Assembly (NCBI RefSeq): GCF_029210485.1
Contig: NZ_JARGET010000032.1
Location: forward strand, 1-42,175
From: Hoeflea sp. YIM 152468
GTDB lineage: Bacteria > Pseudomonadota > Alphaproteobacteria > Rhizobiales > Rhizobiaceae
DNA length: 42,175 nucleotides
Direction of reading: 5' to 3'
The notes beneath the pieces are model-generated. The model searched no databases and was not told the origin of the DNA. It saw only the letters and a list, made by a program, of their open reading frames with translations. This document shows positions 6,310 to 14,811 of this stretch, piece by piece (the stretch's first letter is position 1; each line of letters starts with the position of its first letter). The position numbers and the translations under genes are program-made.

Positions 6310-7197
6310 ATGCACCTGTCGACCCATAACTGGATGCGCGCCGAGCCGCTCGAAGTCACGCTTCGCCGGATCAAGCAATTTGGCTACGAAAGCATAGAGA
6401 TTTCGGGCGAGCCGACGCAGTACGACACCAAGGAAACGCGTGCGCTTCTCAAGGAGCACGGCATCCGCTGCTGGGGGGCAGTGACGCTGACGCTGGGCGA
6501 GCGCAATCTTGCCGCCAAGGATGAGGGGCAGCGCGCCCGGACCGTCGATTACGTCAAGAGCGTGCTGACCATGGTCTCGGAACTGGAAGGCGAGGTGATC
6601 ACGCTGGTGCCGGCCACGGTCGGCAAGGTGCAGCCTGACGCCACCGAGGAAGAGGAATGGGCCTGGCTGGTCGAGGCAACAAAGGAGTGCTTTGCCCATT
6701 CCCAGAAAGTCGGCGTCAAGATCGGCATCGAACCGCTCAACCGGTTCGAGACCTATATCTTCAACCGTGCCGCCCAGGCGCTGGCGCTGGCCGATGCGGT
6801 GCACCCCGATTGCGGCGTATGCCTCGACGCCTACCACCTCAACATGGAGGAATCCGACATCTACGAGGCCATCCGGCTGGCCGGCAAACGGCTGTTCGAC
6901 TTCCATGTTGCCGACAACAATCGATTTGCTGCAGGGCTGGGCCACCTCAACTGGCCCAAGATAGTCGAAACCCTCAAGGAGATCGGCTATGACGGCGCGT
7001 TGACCAACGAATTCGTTGCGCCTGTCGACCGCACGCCTGCGGCGATCTATCCCGACATGGTTGAGCGCGAACCCGTTGATATCTCGCCCGAGCAGCTGAA
7101 GTTCATCCAGGATCACGGATCAAGCCTGCTGACCGAAAAGTTCTATTCGGACCAGATGCGGATCACGGCGGAAACGCTGCTGCCCCTGATCAAGTAA
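6310..7197 (+). CDS. D-tagatose 3-epimerase-like TIM-barrel protein (second copy)
   Basis: A 295-residue sugar isomerase/epimerase with ligands E141 (GIEPLNRFE), D173 (CLDAYHLNMEE), H199 (DFHVADNNR) and E234 (TNEFVA). The LNRFE motif and ligand spacing place it beside the product of 5234-6079, but the two are clearly different in sequence, so they probably act on different intermediates. The ATG at 6310 is chosen because GGGAGG lies six bases upstream; the in-frame ATG at 6304 touches that site. It opens the plus-strand operon after operator 2. Confidence 0.87.
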   Translation: MHLSTHNWMRAEPLEVTLRRIKQFGYESIEISGEPTQYDTKETRALLKEHGIRCWGAVTLTLGERNLAAKDEGQRARTVDYVKSVLTMVSELEGEVITLVPATVGKVQPDATEEEEWAWLVEATKECFAHSQKVGVKIGIEPLNRFETYIFNRAAQALALADAVHPDCGVCLDAYHLNMEESDIYEAIRLAGKRLFDFHVADNNRFAAGLGHLNWPKIVETLKEIGYDGALTNEFVAPVDRTPAAIYPDMVEREPVDISPEQLKFIQDHGSSLLTEKFYSDQMRITAETLLPLIK

Positions 7198-7257
7198 CGC
7201 GAAGAGGCGTTTCACCGGGGCGGAGAGATCCGCTGCCGGTGTGCGAGGCTCCCTGCC

Positions 7258-8427
7258 ATGAAAATCAAATCCGTCCACGCCAGGTGGATTCAGATCCCGA
7301 TCGAACAAGCGCGGCAACACACTAGCGATTTCGGCACGTTGCGGACGTTCGACGCCGCCATACTGCGGATCGAGACAAATGACGGCCTGGTTGGCTGGGG
7401 AGAGGGAAAGAACGCTGCCGGCAGCGCGGGAAACTATGCAACGCTGGTGCGGCTGATCAATGAGGATTTCGGGCCGCGCCTCGTCGGGCGCGATCCGGCG
7501 GATATCACCTTCATCTGGGAAGAGCTGTACAACGGCGTCCGCGCCCAAAAGGCCGCCGGCGCCGGGCACGCGATGCCCGAAATGGCGCGGCGCGGGCTGA
7601 CTGTCGCGGCGATCAGTGCCATCGACATTGCGCTGTGGGATATTCTCGGCAAGGCCGAGGGCAAACCGGTCTGGAAGCTTCTGGGCGGGCGCAAATCCGA
7701 CCGTATGCAGGCCTATGCCTCGGGCGGTTGGGCAAGTGCCGACAAGATCGGCGAACAGTTGCAATCCTATATCGACACCGGCGGCTTCCACGCAGTGAAG
7801 ATGCGGGTCGGCGCCATGGATCCGACCCCGCACGCGTCAGCACTGCGGGTTAAGGCTGCCCGCAAGGCGCTGGGGCCGGACATCGAACTGGCTGTCGATG
7901 CACACGGCACCTATACGGTGGCGACGGCGCGGCGGTTCGCCCAGCTTGTCGCCGATTGTGATCTGGCCTGGTTCGAGGAGCCGATCATCGCTGACGACAA
8001 GGCCGGAATTGCGGAAGTGCGCGCCGCAGTCTCCATCCCCGTTGCCACCGGCGAAAGCGAGGCCACGCGGTTTGCCTTTCGCGACCTCGCGGTGCTGCGC
8101 GCAGCCGACATCTTCCAGCCGGACCCGGCCTTCTGCGGCGGAATTTCCGAAGCCATGCGCATCGGCACCATTGCCGCAGCGTTCAATCTGAGATTGGCGC
8201 CGCATTTGTGGGCGGGCGCGCCGTGCTTTTTTGCCGGCCTGCATGTCTGTGCCGCGTCGCCGGCCAGTTTCACGGTGGAGTTTTCCCTTGGTGCGAATCC
8301 GATGATACATGATATCATTGAGGACACAGTCGAAGTACGGGACGGGATGATCGAATTCCCGGACAAGCCCGGCCTCGGCTTCACCATGAACGAAGCCATC
8401 CTGCAGAAATACACAAAATTCCCATGA
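7258..8427 (+). CDS. Mandelate racemase/muconate lactonizing enzyme family protein (probable sugar acid dehydratase)
   Basis: A 389-residue enolase-superfamily enzyme. The capping domain covers about 1-125 and the barrel follows. KMR (181-183) occupies the KxK position, with metal ligands D214 (VDAHG), E240 (WFEEP) and E266 (ATGESE), D289 (QPDP), and H316 (APHLWAG) with E341 at the end of the barrel. The D/H pair suggests the mandelate racemase subgroup, which contains acid-sugar dehydratases. The second lysine of KxK is arginine here, which favours dehydration over racemisation, but that is inference. It follows the epimerase by 60 bases and overlaps the GntR gene by four bases (ATGA). Confidence 0.88.
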   Translation: MKIKSVHARWIQIPIEQARQHTSDFGTLRTFDAAILRIETNDGLVGWGEGKNAAGSAGNYATLVRLINEDFGPRLVGRDPADITFIWEELYNGVRAQKAAGAGHAMPEMARRGLTVAAISAIDIALWDILGKAEGKPVWKLLGGRKSDRMQAYASGGWASADKIGEQLQSYIDTGGFHAVKMRVGAMDPTPHASALRVKAARKALGPDIELAVDAHGTYTVATARRFAQLVADCDLAWFEEPIIADDKAGIAEVRAAVSIPVATGESEATRFAFRDLAVLRAADIFQPDPAFCGGISEAMRIGTIAAAFNLRLAPHLWAGAPCFFAGLHVCAASPASFTVEFSLGANPMIHDIIEDTVEVRDGMIEFPDKPGLGFTMNEAILQKYTKFP

Positions 8428-9155
8428 GCAGATCCGAAAACGAATTTCTCCCCGATCTGGTGGCTTACATTGTCAAAACGGCAAGGGCGAGCGGCGACAA
8501 GGCGCCATCGGAACGCGAGCTTGCCGAGCATTTTTCCGTCAGCCGTGGTCAGGTGCGTGAATCGCTGGCGATCCTGGAAGCCCAGCACCTGATTGAGCGG
8601 CGGGCCAAGTCCGGCATCTATCTGACCATGGACGCTGCCGGATTGAGCTCGATGGCGCTGCTGGCCCGCGCCGGTGTGCAGCTCAAACCCCGTCAGATTT
8701 TCGAGGCCGTCGAGCTGCGCAAGATCCACGAGATCAAGGCCGCCGAACTGGCGGCGCAACGCGCCACCGCGGAAAACCTGGACCGGCTGCGCGACATTCT
8801 CGCCCGCTCGGAGACGCAGATCGCCGACGGGCTCGGACTTCAGCGGCTCGATGGTGAATTTCATCTCGAAATCGTCCGGGCCACCCAGAACGAGATGTTT
8901 TACAAGATCTGTTCGAGCTTTTATGCCGCCAGCGAGCAGCGAATGCCGATCTATTTCGGCAAGCCCGAGCGCAACATCAAGTCGCACACCGAGCACCAGC
9001 AGATATTCGACGCCCTGTATCGCCGTGACAGCATTCTGGCGCAGGCGCTGATGAACACGCATCTGGGCCGCGCGCAAAGCTACTGGACCGAAATTCTCGA
9101 TGGCAACGGTGAGCAGGCGCCCGACGAGGCGGAGCTGCTGCCGGTTCATATCTGA
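8424..9155 (+). CDS. FadR/GntR family transcriptional regulator with FCD domain
   Basis: A 243-residue regulator. The winged helix-turn-helix (about 8-68) has APSERELAEHFSVSRGQVRE and the wing IERRAKSGIYL. The FCD effector domain (about 92-225) has the metal-binding residues D143 and H147 (LDGEFHLEI), H191 and H213. FCD regulators of this kind are usually released from DNA by a sugar acid or other carboxylate. It is translationally coupled to the upstream enzyme gene (ATGA overlap). Four TGGTNNNACCA palindromes, one before each surrounding operon, are its probable binding sites, making it the local repressor or activator of the whole 2835-20256 locus. Confidence 0.93.
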   Translation: MSRSENEFLPDLVAYIVKTARASGDKAPSERELAEHFSVSRGQVRESLAILEAQHLIERRAKSGIYLTMDAAGLSSMALLARAGVQLKPRQIFEAVELRKIHEIKAAELAAQRATAENLDRLRDILARSETQIADGLGLQRLDGEFHLEIVRATQNEMFYKICSSFYAASEQRMPIYFGKPERNIKSHTEHQQIFDALYRRDSILAQALMNTHLGRAQSYWTEILDGNGEQAPDEAELLPVHI

Positions 9156-9184
9156 ACCTTCCGATAGAGCCTGGAGCCGATCCC

Positions 9185-10159
9185 ATGTCTGACAAGATCT
9201 TCTCCACCCATCCGCTTCACCCCAAGGTAACCGCTGAATTGCAGAGCCTCGGAAAGCTGGTTGTCGCCAGCGCGCCGACGGCTGAAGCGATCGTGGCAGA
9301 AAGCGCCGATGCCTCGATAATTGTGGTGCGTGCCCCGATTCCGCCGGAAATTTTCGCCACGCAGCCACGGCTCCGGGCGGCGGTCCGGCATGGGGCAGGG
9401 CTCGATATGATCCCGCTGGATGCGGCCTCGGCCGCCGGCGTGCTGGTGGCCAATGTGCCCGGCGTCAACGCGGTCACGGTGGCCGAGCACTGCATCTGGT
9501 CGGCGCTGGCATTGCTCAGGCGCTATCCCGCCGTCAGGACCGACCTGCGTGCAGCCGGCTGGGCTGTGGCCCGGTCACACTCCGATCATGGCCGCGAGCT
9601 CAGCGGCCGCAGCCTCGGCATCATCGGCATGGGCAATGTCGGCCAGGCGCTGTTCAGGATCGCCCATTTCGGCTTCGGCATGAAGGTGCTCGCGGTCACC
9701 AGCAGGCCCGAGGCGCTGGCAGAAGGCGCCCGCGCCGCAACCTTGCAGCAAGTGCTGTCACAAAGCGATGTCGTCGTGCTTGCCTGTCCGCTCACCGCGA
9801 AGACCCGTGGCCTGATCGGTCCTGCCGAGCTTGCCCGGATGCAGCCGGGCTCCATTCTGGTCAACGTCGCCCGCGGACCGGTGGTCGATGAGGCGGCGCT
9901 GGTTGAGGCACTGCGGTCGGGCGCGATGGGTGGCGCTGTGCTCGATGTCTTCGATGAACAACCGCTGCCTCATTCCCACCCGTATCTGTCGATGCGCAAC
10001 GTCATCCTGACGCCGCACATGGCCGGCATCACCGAGGAAAGCATGTTGCGGATGGGGCAGGGGGTGGTTGGCGAGACCCGGCGCATTCTGGCTGGAGACA
10101 AGCCGCTCAACTTCTGCAATCCGGATGCGTGGACGCGCTATCAAGCCAGATTTGTCTGA
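9185..10159 (+). CDS. D-isomer specific 2-hydroxyacid dehydrogenase
   Basis: A 324-residue NAD(P)-dependent dehydrogenase related to phosphoglycerate dehydrogenase. The Rossmann motif is GMGNVG (148-153). The catalytic triad is R230 (NVARGP), E258 (FDEQP) and H278 (TPHMAG). It should interconvert a 2-hydroxy acid and a 2-keto acid. It lies 29 bases after the GntR gene and ends the plus-strand operon. In the pathway it could reduce or form a 2-keto sugar acid produced by the enolase-family enzyme. The substrate is unknown. Confidence 0.92.
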   Translation: MSDKIFSTHPLHPKVTAELQSLGKLVVASAPTAEAIVAESADASIIVVRAPIPPEIFATQPRLRAAVRHGAGLDMIPLDAASAAGVLVANVPGVNAVTVAEHCIWSALALLRRYPAVRTDLRAAGWAVARSHSDHGRELSGRSLGIIGMGNVGQALFRIAHFGFGMKVLAVTSRPEALAEGARAATLQQVLSQSDVVVLACPLTAKTRGLIGPAELARMQPGSILVNVARGPVVDEAALVEALRSGAMGGAVLDVFDEQPLPHSHPYLSMRNVILTPHMAGITEESMLRMGQGVVGETRRILAGDKPLNFCNPDAWTRYQARFV

Positions 10160-10434
10160 GCCGGCCATAGGGCCGCGGCGAACGCATATTCGATGCAAAA
10201 ACAGCGTCGTAACGCATTCAATTGAAGTGCTTGAATGCCTTCAATCGATTGATCAAAATCGCGGAAAAACAATTCAAATCAAGCATGTATATAAATTACT
10301 TAATTATAATAATGCGCTGCAATGGAGATCTAATTGTTATTGCATGATAAAAACTAAACAGCGTGTGGGTTCGTGCGGATCGCAGTCGGCTGTGAGGCGA
10401 AGCGTGGAGCTGCAGCCCCGTCCCGCTGCCGTGT
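10160..10434. other. AT-rich spacer between convergent operons
   Basis: A stretch of 275 bases without a gene. The section 10200-10370 is strikingly AT-rich compared with its GC-rich neighbours and has several short palindromes such as TTCAATTGAA. No convincing ORF, RNA gene or T-tract terminator was seen. Confidence 0.6.
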
Positions 10435-11505
10435 TTATCCCAGCCCCAGATTGCGCCCCGTTGCCGGATCGAATGAGGAGACCTTTTCCGGCTTCCAGGT
10501 GAACCGCACGGTCTCGTCGATCTTGACCTTCGTCTGCGCCGACACGGTGGCGTGCAGCTGCGTCCCGTCGACGTCAAGTGTCAGGATCTTGATCACGCCG
10601 TGGTTCTCGATATCGAACACACGACCGGCCGCTTCGCCGGCTTCATCGAGCACCACGTCTTCCGCTCTGATGCCGAAGCGGATCCGGGCGCCGTCCGTGC
10701 CATGCCGGCAGGCCAGGGGCAGGGCGAACCTGCCGGCATCGAGTATTGCCGTGTCGGCCGCAAGGGTGCCGTCAAGAAGGTTCATCGGCGGGGTGCCGAC
10801 CGATCGGGCCACGAATGTGTTGAGCGGCCTGGCGTAAATCTCCGAAGGGGTGCCGACCTGGACCAGCTTGCCCCTGTTGAGAACACCGATCTTGTCGCCC
10901 ATCGACATCGCCTCGACCTGGTCATGGGTGACGAACACGAAAGTCGCGCCCAATTCGCTGTGCAGTTTCTTCAGTTCAACCCGCAGCACATCGCGCAGAT
11001 TGGCATCGAGCGCCGACAGCGGCTCGTCCATCAGGAACACCCGCGGCTGGCGGACAATCGCCCGGCCGATCGACACGCGCTGCATCTCCCCGCCCGACAG
11101 CCGTTCAACCTTGCGGTCGAGCAGCCGGGTGATCTGCAGGGTTTCGGCGACGCGGTCGACGCGCTCCCGGATTTCGGCCGCGGTAAGATTGTGTGTCCGC
11201 GATTTCAGCGGAAATTCGAGATTGCCGCGCACCGTCATACGCGGGTAGAGCGAGTATTGTTGCAAAACCAGCGCCACGTCGCGTTCGGCGGCATTCCAGT
11301 TTGTCGCATCCTGCCCGTCGATCATCACCTTGCCCGAATTGGGAACTTCCAGCCCGGCGATCACCCGCAAGGTGGTTGTCTTTCCGGCCCCGGTCTGACC
11401 CAGCAGCACGAAGAACTCGCCGTTCTTGATGTCGAGATCAAGTTCGCGCAATGCCGTGTTGGCGCCGAATTTCTTGGTAACGCGCTGCAATGCGATGTCA
11501 GCCAT
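10435..11505 (-). CDS. Sugar ABC transporter ATP-binding protein (second ATPase)
   Basis: A 356-residue CUT1-type (UgpC/MalK-like) ATPase. Walker A is GQTGAGKT (36-43), the signature LSGGE (136-140) and Walker B VFLMDE (156-161), followed by a C-terminal OB-fold (TOBE) region from about 240. All catalytic elements are intact. Its ATG overlaps the stop of the preceding ATPase gene by one base (TGATG), so it is co-translated as the last gene of the operon. It differs well beyond the motifs from the neighbouring ATPase, so the transporter probably uses a heterodimeric ATPase pair. Confidence 0.93.
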   Translation of the reverse strand: MADIALQRVTKKFGANTALRELDLDIKNGEFFVLLGQTGAGKTTTLRVIAGLEVPNSGKVMIDGQDATNWNAAERDVALVLQQYSLYPRMTVRGNLEFPLKSRTHNLTAAEIRERVDRVAETLQITRLLDRKVERLSGGEMQRVSIGRAIVRQPRVFLMDEPLSALDANLRDVLRVELKKLHSELGATFVFVTHDQVEAMSMGDKIGVLNRGKLVQVGTPSEIYARPLNTFVARSVGTPPMNLLDGTLAADTAILDAGRFALPLACRHGTDGARIRFGIRAEDVVLDEAGEAAGRVFDIENHGVIKILTLDVDGTQLHATVSAQTKVKIDETVRFTWKPEKVSSFDPATGRNLGLG

Positions 11506-12593
11506 CAGTTTGCGCCTCGCATGTTGAGGCCCGTGGCCTTGTCAAAGAAATGTGCCTGCGCCGGGTCCAGCCTGACCCAGACCTGTTGGCCCTCGCCGGA
11601 AACGAACCCGCTGGCGGTGCGGCTGCGAAGCACCGTGCCGCCAAGCTGCACATCGACAATGTCATGACTGCCCAACGGTTCGATGTTGGTTGTGACCACC
11701 GGGACATAGCCTTCGCCTTGATGATGCGCGAGCAGCACGGCTTCGGGGCGCACGCCCAATGTCAGGCCGGCCTCGGCGTGTCGCACAGTGCTAAGGGTTT
11801 CATCGGGAAAGCGAAATCCGGCCTCGGCTCCGTTGAGCCTGACGTTGTTGCCGTCGATACGCACATCGCTGACATTCATCACCGGCGAACCGACGAATTT
11901 GGCCACGAACAGATTGGTCGGCTGCAGATAGACCTGGTCCGGTGCGCCGACCTGCTGCAGCACGCCATCGTGCAGGATGACGATACGGTCGGCCAGACTC
12001 ATAGCCTCGATCTGGTCATGGGTGACGTAAACCGAGGTCGAGCCGCGGGCGATATGCAGCCGCTTGATTTCGGCGCGCATCTGTTCGCGCAGCTTGGCGT
12101 CGAGAACGCCCAACGGCTCATCCATCAGCAGCGCCTGCGGGCGCCGGACCAGCGCCCTGCCAATCGCCACGCGCTGCATGTCGCCGCCTGACAGGGCTGA
12201 AGGCTTGCGATCCAGGTGCTGGGCGATCTGCAGCGTCTCGGCAACCGCCTTGACCGCCCGGTCGCGATCGGCTGCATTCATCCGCACTGCGCGCAGGGGA
12301 AAGGCGATGTTTTCACGGACCGTCATGTGCGGGTAGAGTGAAAACGACTGGAACACGAAAGCGATGTCCCGGTCTGCCGCCTTGCGGTTCTGCACCTCCT
12401 CGCCATTGATCAGGATTTTCCCCGATGTCACCGTCTCGAGCCCGGCAATCGCCCTGAGGGCTGTGGTCTTGCCGCCGCCGGATTGGCCCAGCATGACGAC
12501 AAACTCGCCATCCTCGATTGTCAGATTGAGGTCCTTGAGGACCTGGTGCTGGCCGAAGAATTTCTGCACATTCTGTATGTCGATTTGCGCCAT
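11505..12593 (-). CDS. Sugar ABC transporter ATP-binding protein (first ATPase)
   Basis: A 362-residue MalK-like ATPase: Walker A GQSGGGKT (36-43), signature LSGGD (134-138), Walker B ALLMDEP (154-160), and a TOBE-type C-terminal domain. The ATG at 12593 overlaps the stop of the small membrane protein gene. Longer frames upstream belong to that gene's DNA and are not used. With the next ATPase it energises the permease pair encoded upstream. Two different ATPases in one CUT1 operon recall the rhizobial glycerol (GlpSTPQUV) type of transporter. Confidence 0.93.
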   Translation of the reverse strand: MAQIDIQNVQKFFGQHQVLKDLNLTIEDGEFVVMLGQSGGGKTTALRAIAGLETVTSGKILINGEEVQNRKAADRDIAFVFQSFSLYPHMTVRENIAFPLRAVRMNAADRDRAVKAVAETLQIAQHLDRKPSALSGGDMQRVAIGRALVRRPQALLMDEPLGVLDAKLREQMRAEIKRLHIARGSTSVYVTHDQIEAMSLADRIVILHDGVLQQVGAPDQVYLQPTNLFVAKFVGSPVMNVSDVRIDGNNVRLNGAEAGFRFPDETLSTVRHAEAGLTLGVRPEAVLLAHHQGEGYVPVVTTNIEPLGSHDIVDVQLGGTVLRSRTASGFVSGEGQQVWVRLDPAQAHFFDKATGLNMRGAN

Positions 12594-12865
12594 CAGTTGG
12601 TCCCCGCGATGCCGGAGCCGTTGTTGTCGGACGGGGTGTTGATGTCCAGCACATCGAGGGATTCGTCGACGAAGTCCTCTTCCTGCTCTGGATCGGGCGC
12701 GATTTTCGAGGTGACCATGAAGGCCACCAGCCCGATCAGCGTCAGCGTGACCCCGTACTGATGCAGGATCAGGCTCCAGGGCTGGCAAAGCGAAACAATG
12801 CCGAAGATCATCAGGCTTTGCGCTGCCGGTGCAAGAATGCGTTGGTTGGTGCTGCGAAAACTCAT
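12593..12865 (-). CDS. Small two-helix membrane protein of the ABC operon
   Basis: A 90-residue protein: short N-terminus, two hydrophobic segments (about 13-32 and 36-52), then an acidic tail from PDPEQEEDFVDESLDVLD onward. It overlaps the permease gene by ATGA and the ATPase gene by three bases at its stop, so translation of all three is tightly coupled. Rhizobial CUT1 operons with two ATPases often carry such a small membrane protein (for example glpU of the glycerol transporter), but its role is not established. It may be an accessory subunit. No other family was recognised. Confidence 0.8.
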   Translation of the reverse strand: MSFRSTNQRILAPAAQSLMIFGIVSLCQPWSLILHQYGVTLTLIGLVAFMVTSKIAPDPEQEEDFVDESLDVLDINTPSDNNGSGIAGTN

Positions 12866-13824
12866 TTGCGGATCGCTCCGAAGGACATGCCGCGCAGCAG
12901 ATGGTTGCGCAGAAGGAAGGTGAAGATTGCCACCGGAATCAGGAAGAGCAATGTACCCGCGGCGATCACGGTCCAGTCCGGCAGGCCGCTGCCGACCTGC
13001 GACGGAATATAGGGCGGCGCAGTCTGGGCATTGCGGTTGGTCATGATCAGCGCGAAGGCATATTCGTTCCAGGCGGTGATGAAACAAAACACCGCCGTCG
13101 CCGCCATGCCGGTCAGCGCCTCGGGCAACACCACCTTGAAGAAAGCCTGCATCCGCGTGTAGCCGTCGACCAGCGCCGCTTCCTCGTATTCACGCGGGAT
13201 CTCGTCAATGAAGCCTTTCATGATCCACACCGCGAAACTCAGATTGAAGGCGGTGTAGAGGATGATCAGCCCCAGATGGGTGTCGTTGAGGCCGACGACG
13301 CGGTACATCAGGAACATCGGGATCGCCACGACGACCGGCGGCAGCATGCGGGTCGACAGGATGAAAAACAGCCAGTCGTCTTCGCCGGCCACCTTGAACC
13401 GGCTGAACCCGTAGGCCGTCAGCGTCCCCATCGACACCGCCAATATGGTCGAGATGATCGAGATGATCAGCGAGTTGGTGAACCGGTCGCCATAGCCCGA
13501 AGTTCTGACCTCGCCGGTCTTGCCGTTGCGCACCACCTTCTCGCCGCCGTCAAACACCATCCGTTCCCACCAGGGTGCGGCGGCATATTCTTCCGCCGTC
13601 GGCTGGTCCCGCAATTGCGAGCGCTTGGTAAACAGTTTGACGAACGGCGAAACGGTGGGCTGGAACACCACTGTGGGCGGGATCGTGGTCGCCAGATTGC
13701 GGGGTTTGAACGATGTCGCCGCGATCCAGTAGATCGGCGTCAACATGATGGCGAGGGCGACGAACACGGCGACAATTGCCACCCGGTTCGTCCATTTCTC
13801 CTGGGGAGTGCGAACACCGGCCAT
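12862..13824 (-). CDS. Sugar ABC transporter permease (MalG-like)
   Basis: A 320-residue inner-membrane permease with about six helices and the cytoplasmic EAA loop IPREYEEAALVDGYTR in the second half, which docks on the ATPase. There is a large periplasmic segment between the first and second helices (about 45-115), longer than in many CUT1 permeases. The start lies one base after the stop of the other permease gene. It forms the translocation pore together with the product of 13826-14731. Confidence 0.93.
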   Translation of the reverse strand: MAGVRTPQEKWTNRVAIVAVFVALAIMLTPIYWIAATSFKPRNLATTIPPTVVFQPTVSPFVKLFTKRSQLRDQPTAEEYAAAPWWERMVFDGGEKVVRNGKTGEVRTSGYGDRFTNSLIISIISTILAVSMGTLTAYGFSRFKVAGEDDWLFFILSTRMLPPVVVAIPMFLMYRVVGLNDTHLGLIILYTAFNLSFAVWIMKGFIDEIPREYEEAALVDGYTRMQAFFKVVLPEALTGMAATAVFCFITAWNEYAFALIMTNRNAQTAPPYIPSQVGSGLPDWTVIAAGTLLFLIPVAIFTFLLRNHLLRGMSFGAIRK

Positions 13825-13825
13825 C

Positions 13826-14731
13826 TCAGCGCGCCTTCACTTTGTTGAGGTATTTGACGTAGATATTGGTAATCGCCACCACCATGATCAGCACGATGTA
13901 GGCGAACGCCGAAGACATCCCGGTCTGCCATTCCTGAAATGCCATCTTGTAAAGCCGGATCGCGATCAGTTCGGTCGTCGGCTGTGACGACAGCACATAG
14001 GCGAGGTCAAAGGTCTTGAATGCTTCCATTGTGCGGAAGATGATGGCGATCATCAGGATCGGCGCCACCAGCGGCAGGGTGATGCGGAAGAAGGTGTAAA
14101 GGCCCGATGCACGGTCAATCTCGGCGGCTTCGTACAGATGCTTTGGCACGGCGGAGAGACCGGCAAGGGACAGCAGCATCACAAACGGCGCCCACATCCA
14201 GATATCGACGATGGCGATGGCGTAGAGCGCCATATCCGGATCGGCCAGCCATTCGAACTTTTCCAGCCCGAGAAAATAATTGATGATGCCGAAGTTCGGA
14301 TCGTAGAGCAATTTCCAGAACAGCCCGACAACCGCCATCGACAGCATCATCGGCAGCAGCAGCAAGGTTGTGATCAGCCCCTTGGCCGGAATCGCGCGGT
14401 TGAGCAGCATCGCCAGCCCGAAACCGACAAGCACCTGGCCGGTGACCGAAATCAGCACATATTTCGCGGTGATCGAAAAATTGCTCCAGATGAACGGGTC
14501 GCTGAGCAGATCCCGGTAATTCTGCAGGCCGACAAAATTTGCCGGCGCCCTGGTTGAGGCCCTGAAATCGGTGAATGAATAGGCCAGCGAATACAGCAAC
14601 GGAAAGATGTTGAAGATGATCAGAAACGCAATTGTCGGGATGATGAACAGGTTGCGAATGGTCAGGTCGCTCAGCCCTTTCGCGGCGGCGCGCGATTTCG
14701 GGTCAAGATTGGTCATGACTTGGGACGCCAC
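13826..14731 (-). CDS. Sugar ABC transporter permease (MalF-like)
   Basis: A 301-residue permease with six predicted helices and the EAA loop VPKHLYEAAEIDRASG. The start is GTG at 14731, preceded by AAGGAAG with seven-base spacing; an ATG at 14716 has no ribosome binding site. It follows the binding-protein gene after an 80-base gap that contains a strong hairpin, which probably lowers its expression relative to the binding protein. Confidence 0.92.
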   Translation of the reverse strand: MASQVMTNLDPKSRAAAKGLSDLTIRNLFIIPTIAFLIIFNIFPLLYSLAYSFTDFRASTRAPANFVGLQNYRDLLSDPFIWSNFSITAKYVLISVTGQVLVGFGLAMLLNRAIPAKGLITTLLLLPMMLSMAVVGLFWKLLYDPNFGIINYFLGLEKFEWLADPDMALYAIAIVDIWMWAPFVMLLSLAGLSAVPKHLYEAAEIDRASGLYTFFRITLPLVAPILMIAIIFRTMEAFKTFDLAYVLSSQPTTELIAIRLYKMAFQEWQTGMSSAFAYIVLIMVVAITNIYVKYLNKVKAR

Positions 14732-14766
14732 GGGAAAACTTCCTTGCGCTTCGACAGTCTGGGGAA

Positions 14767-14784
14767 GGGGCGCCGCAGCGCCCC
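14767..14784 (-). terminator. Intra-operon hairpin between binding protein and permease genes
   Basis: A perfect 7-bp GC stem (14767-14773/14778-14784) with a tetraloop and no T tract. Such hairpins after binding-protein genes usually protect the upstream mRNA and reduce read-through, giving excess binding protein. Confidence 0.55.
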
Positions 14785-14811
14785 TGGTTATGTCTTGGTG
14801 ATTGCCCGGAC

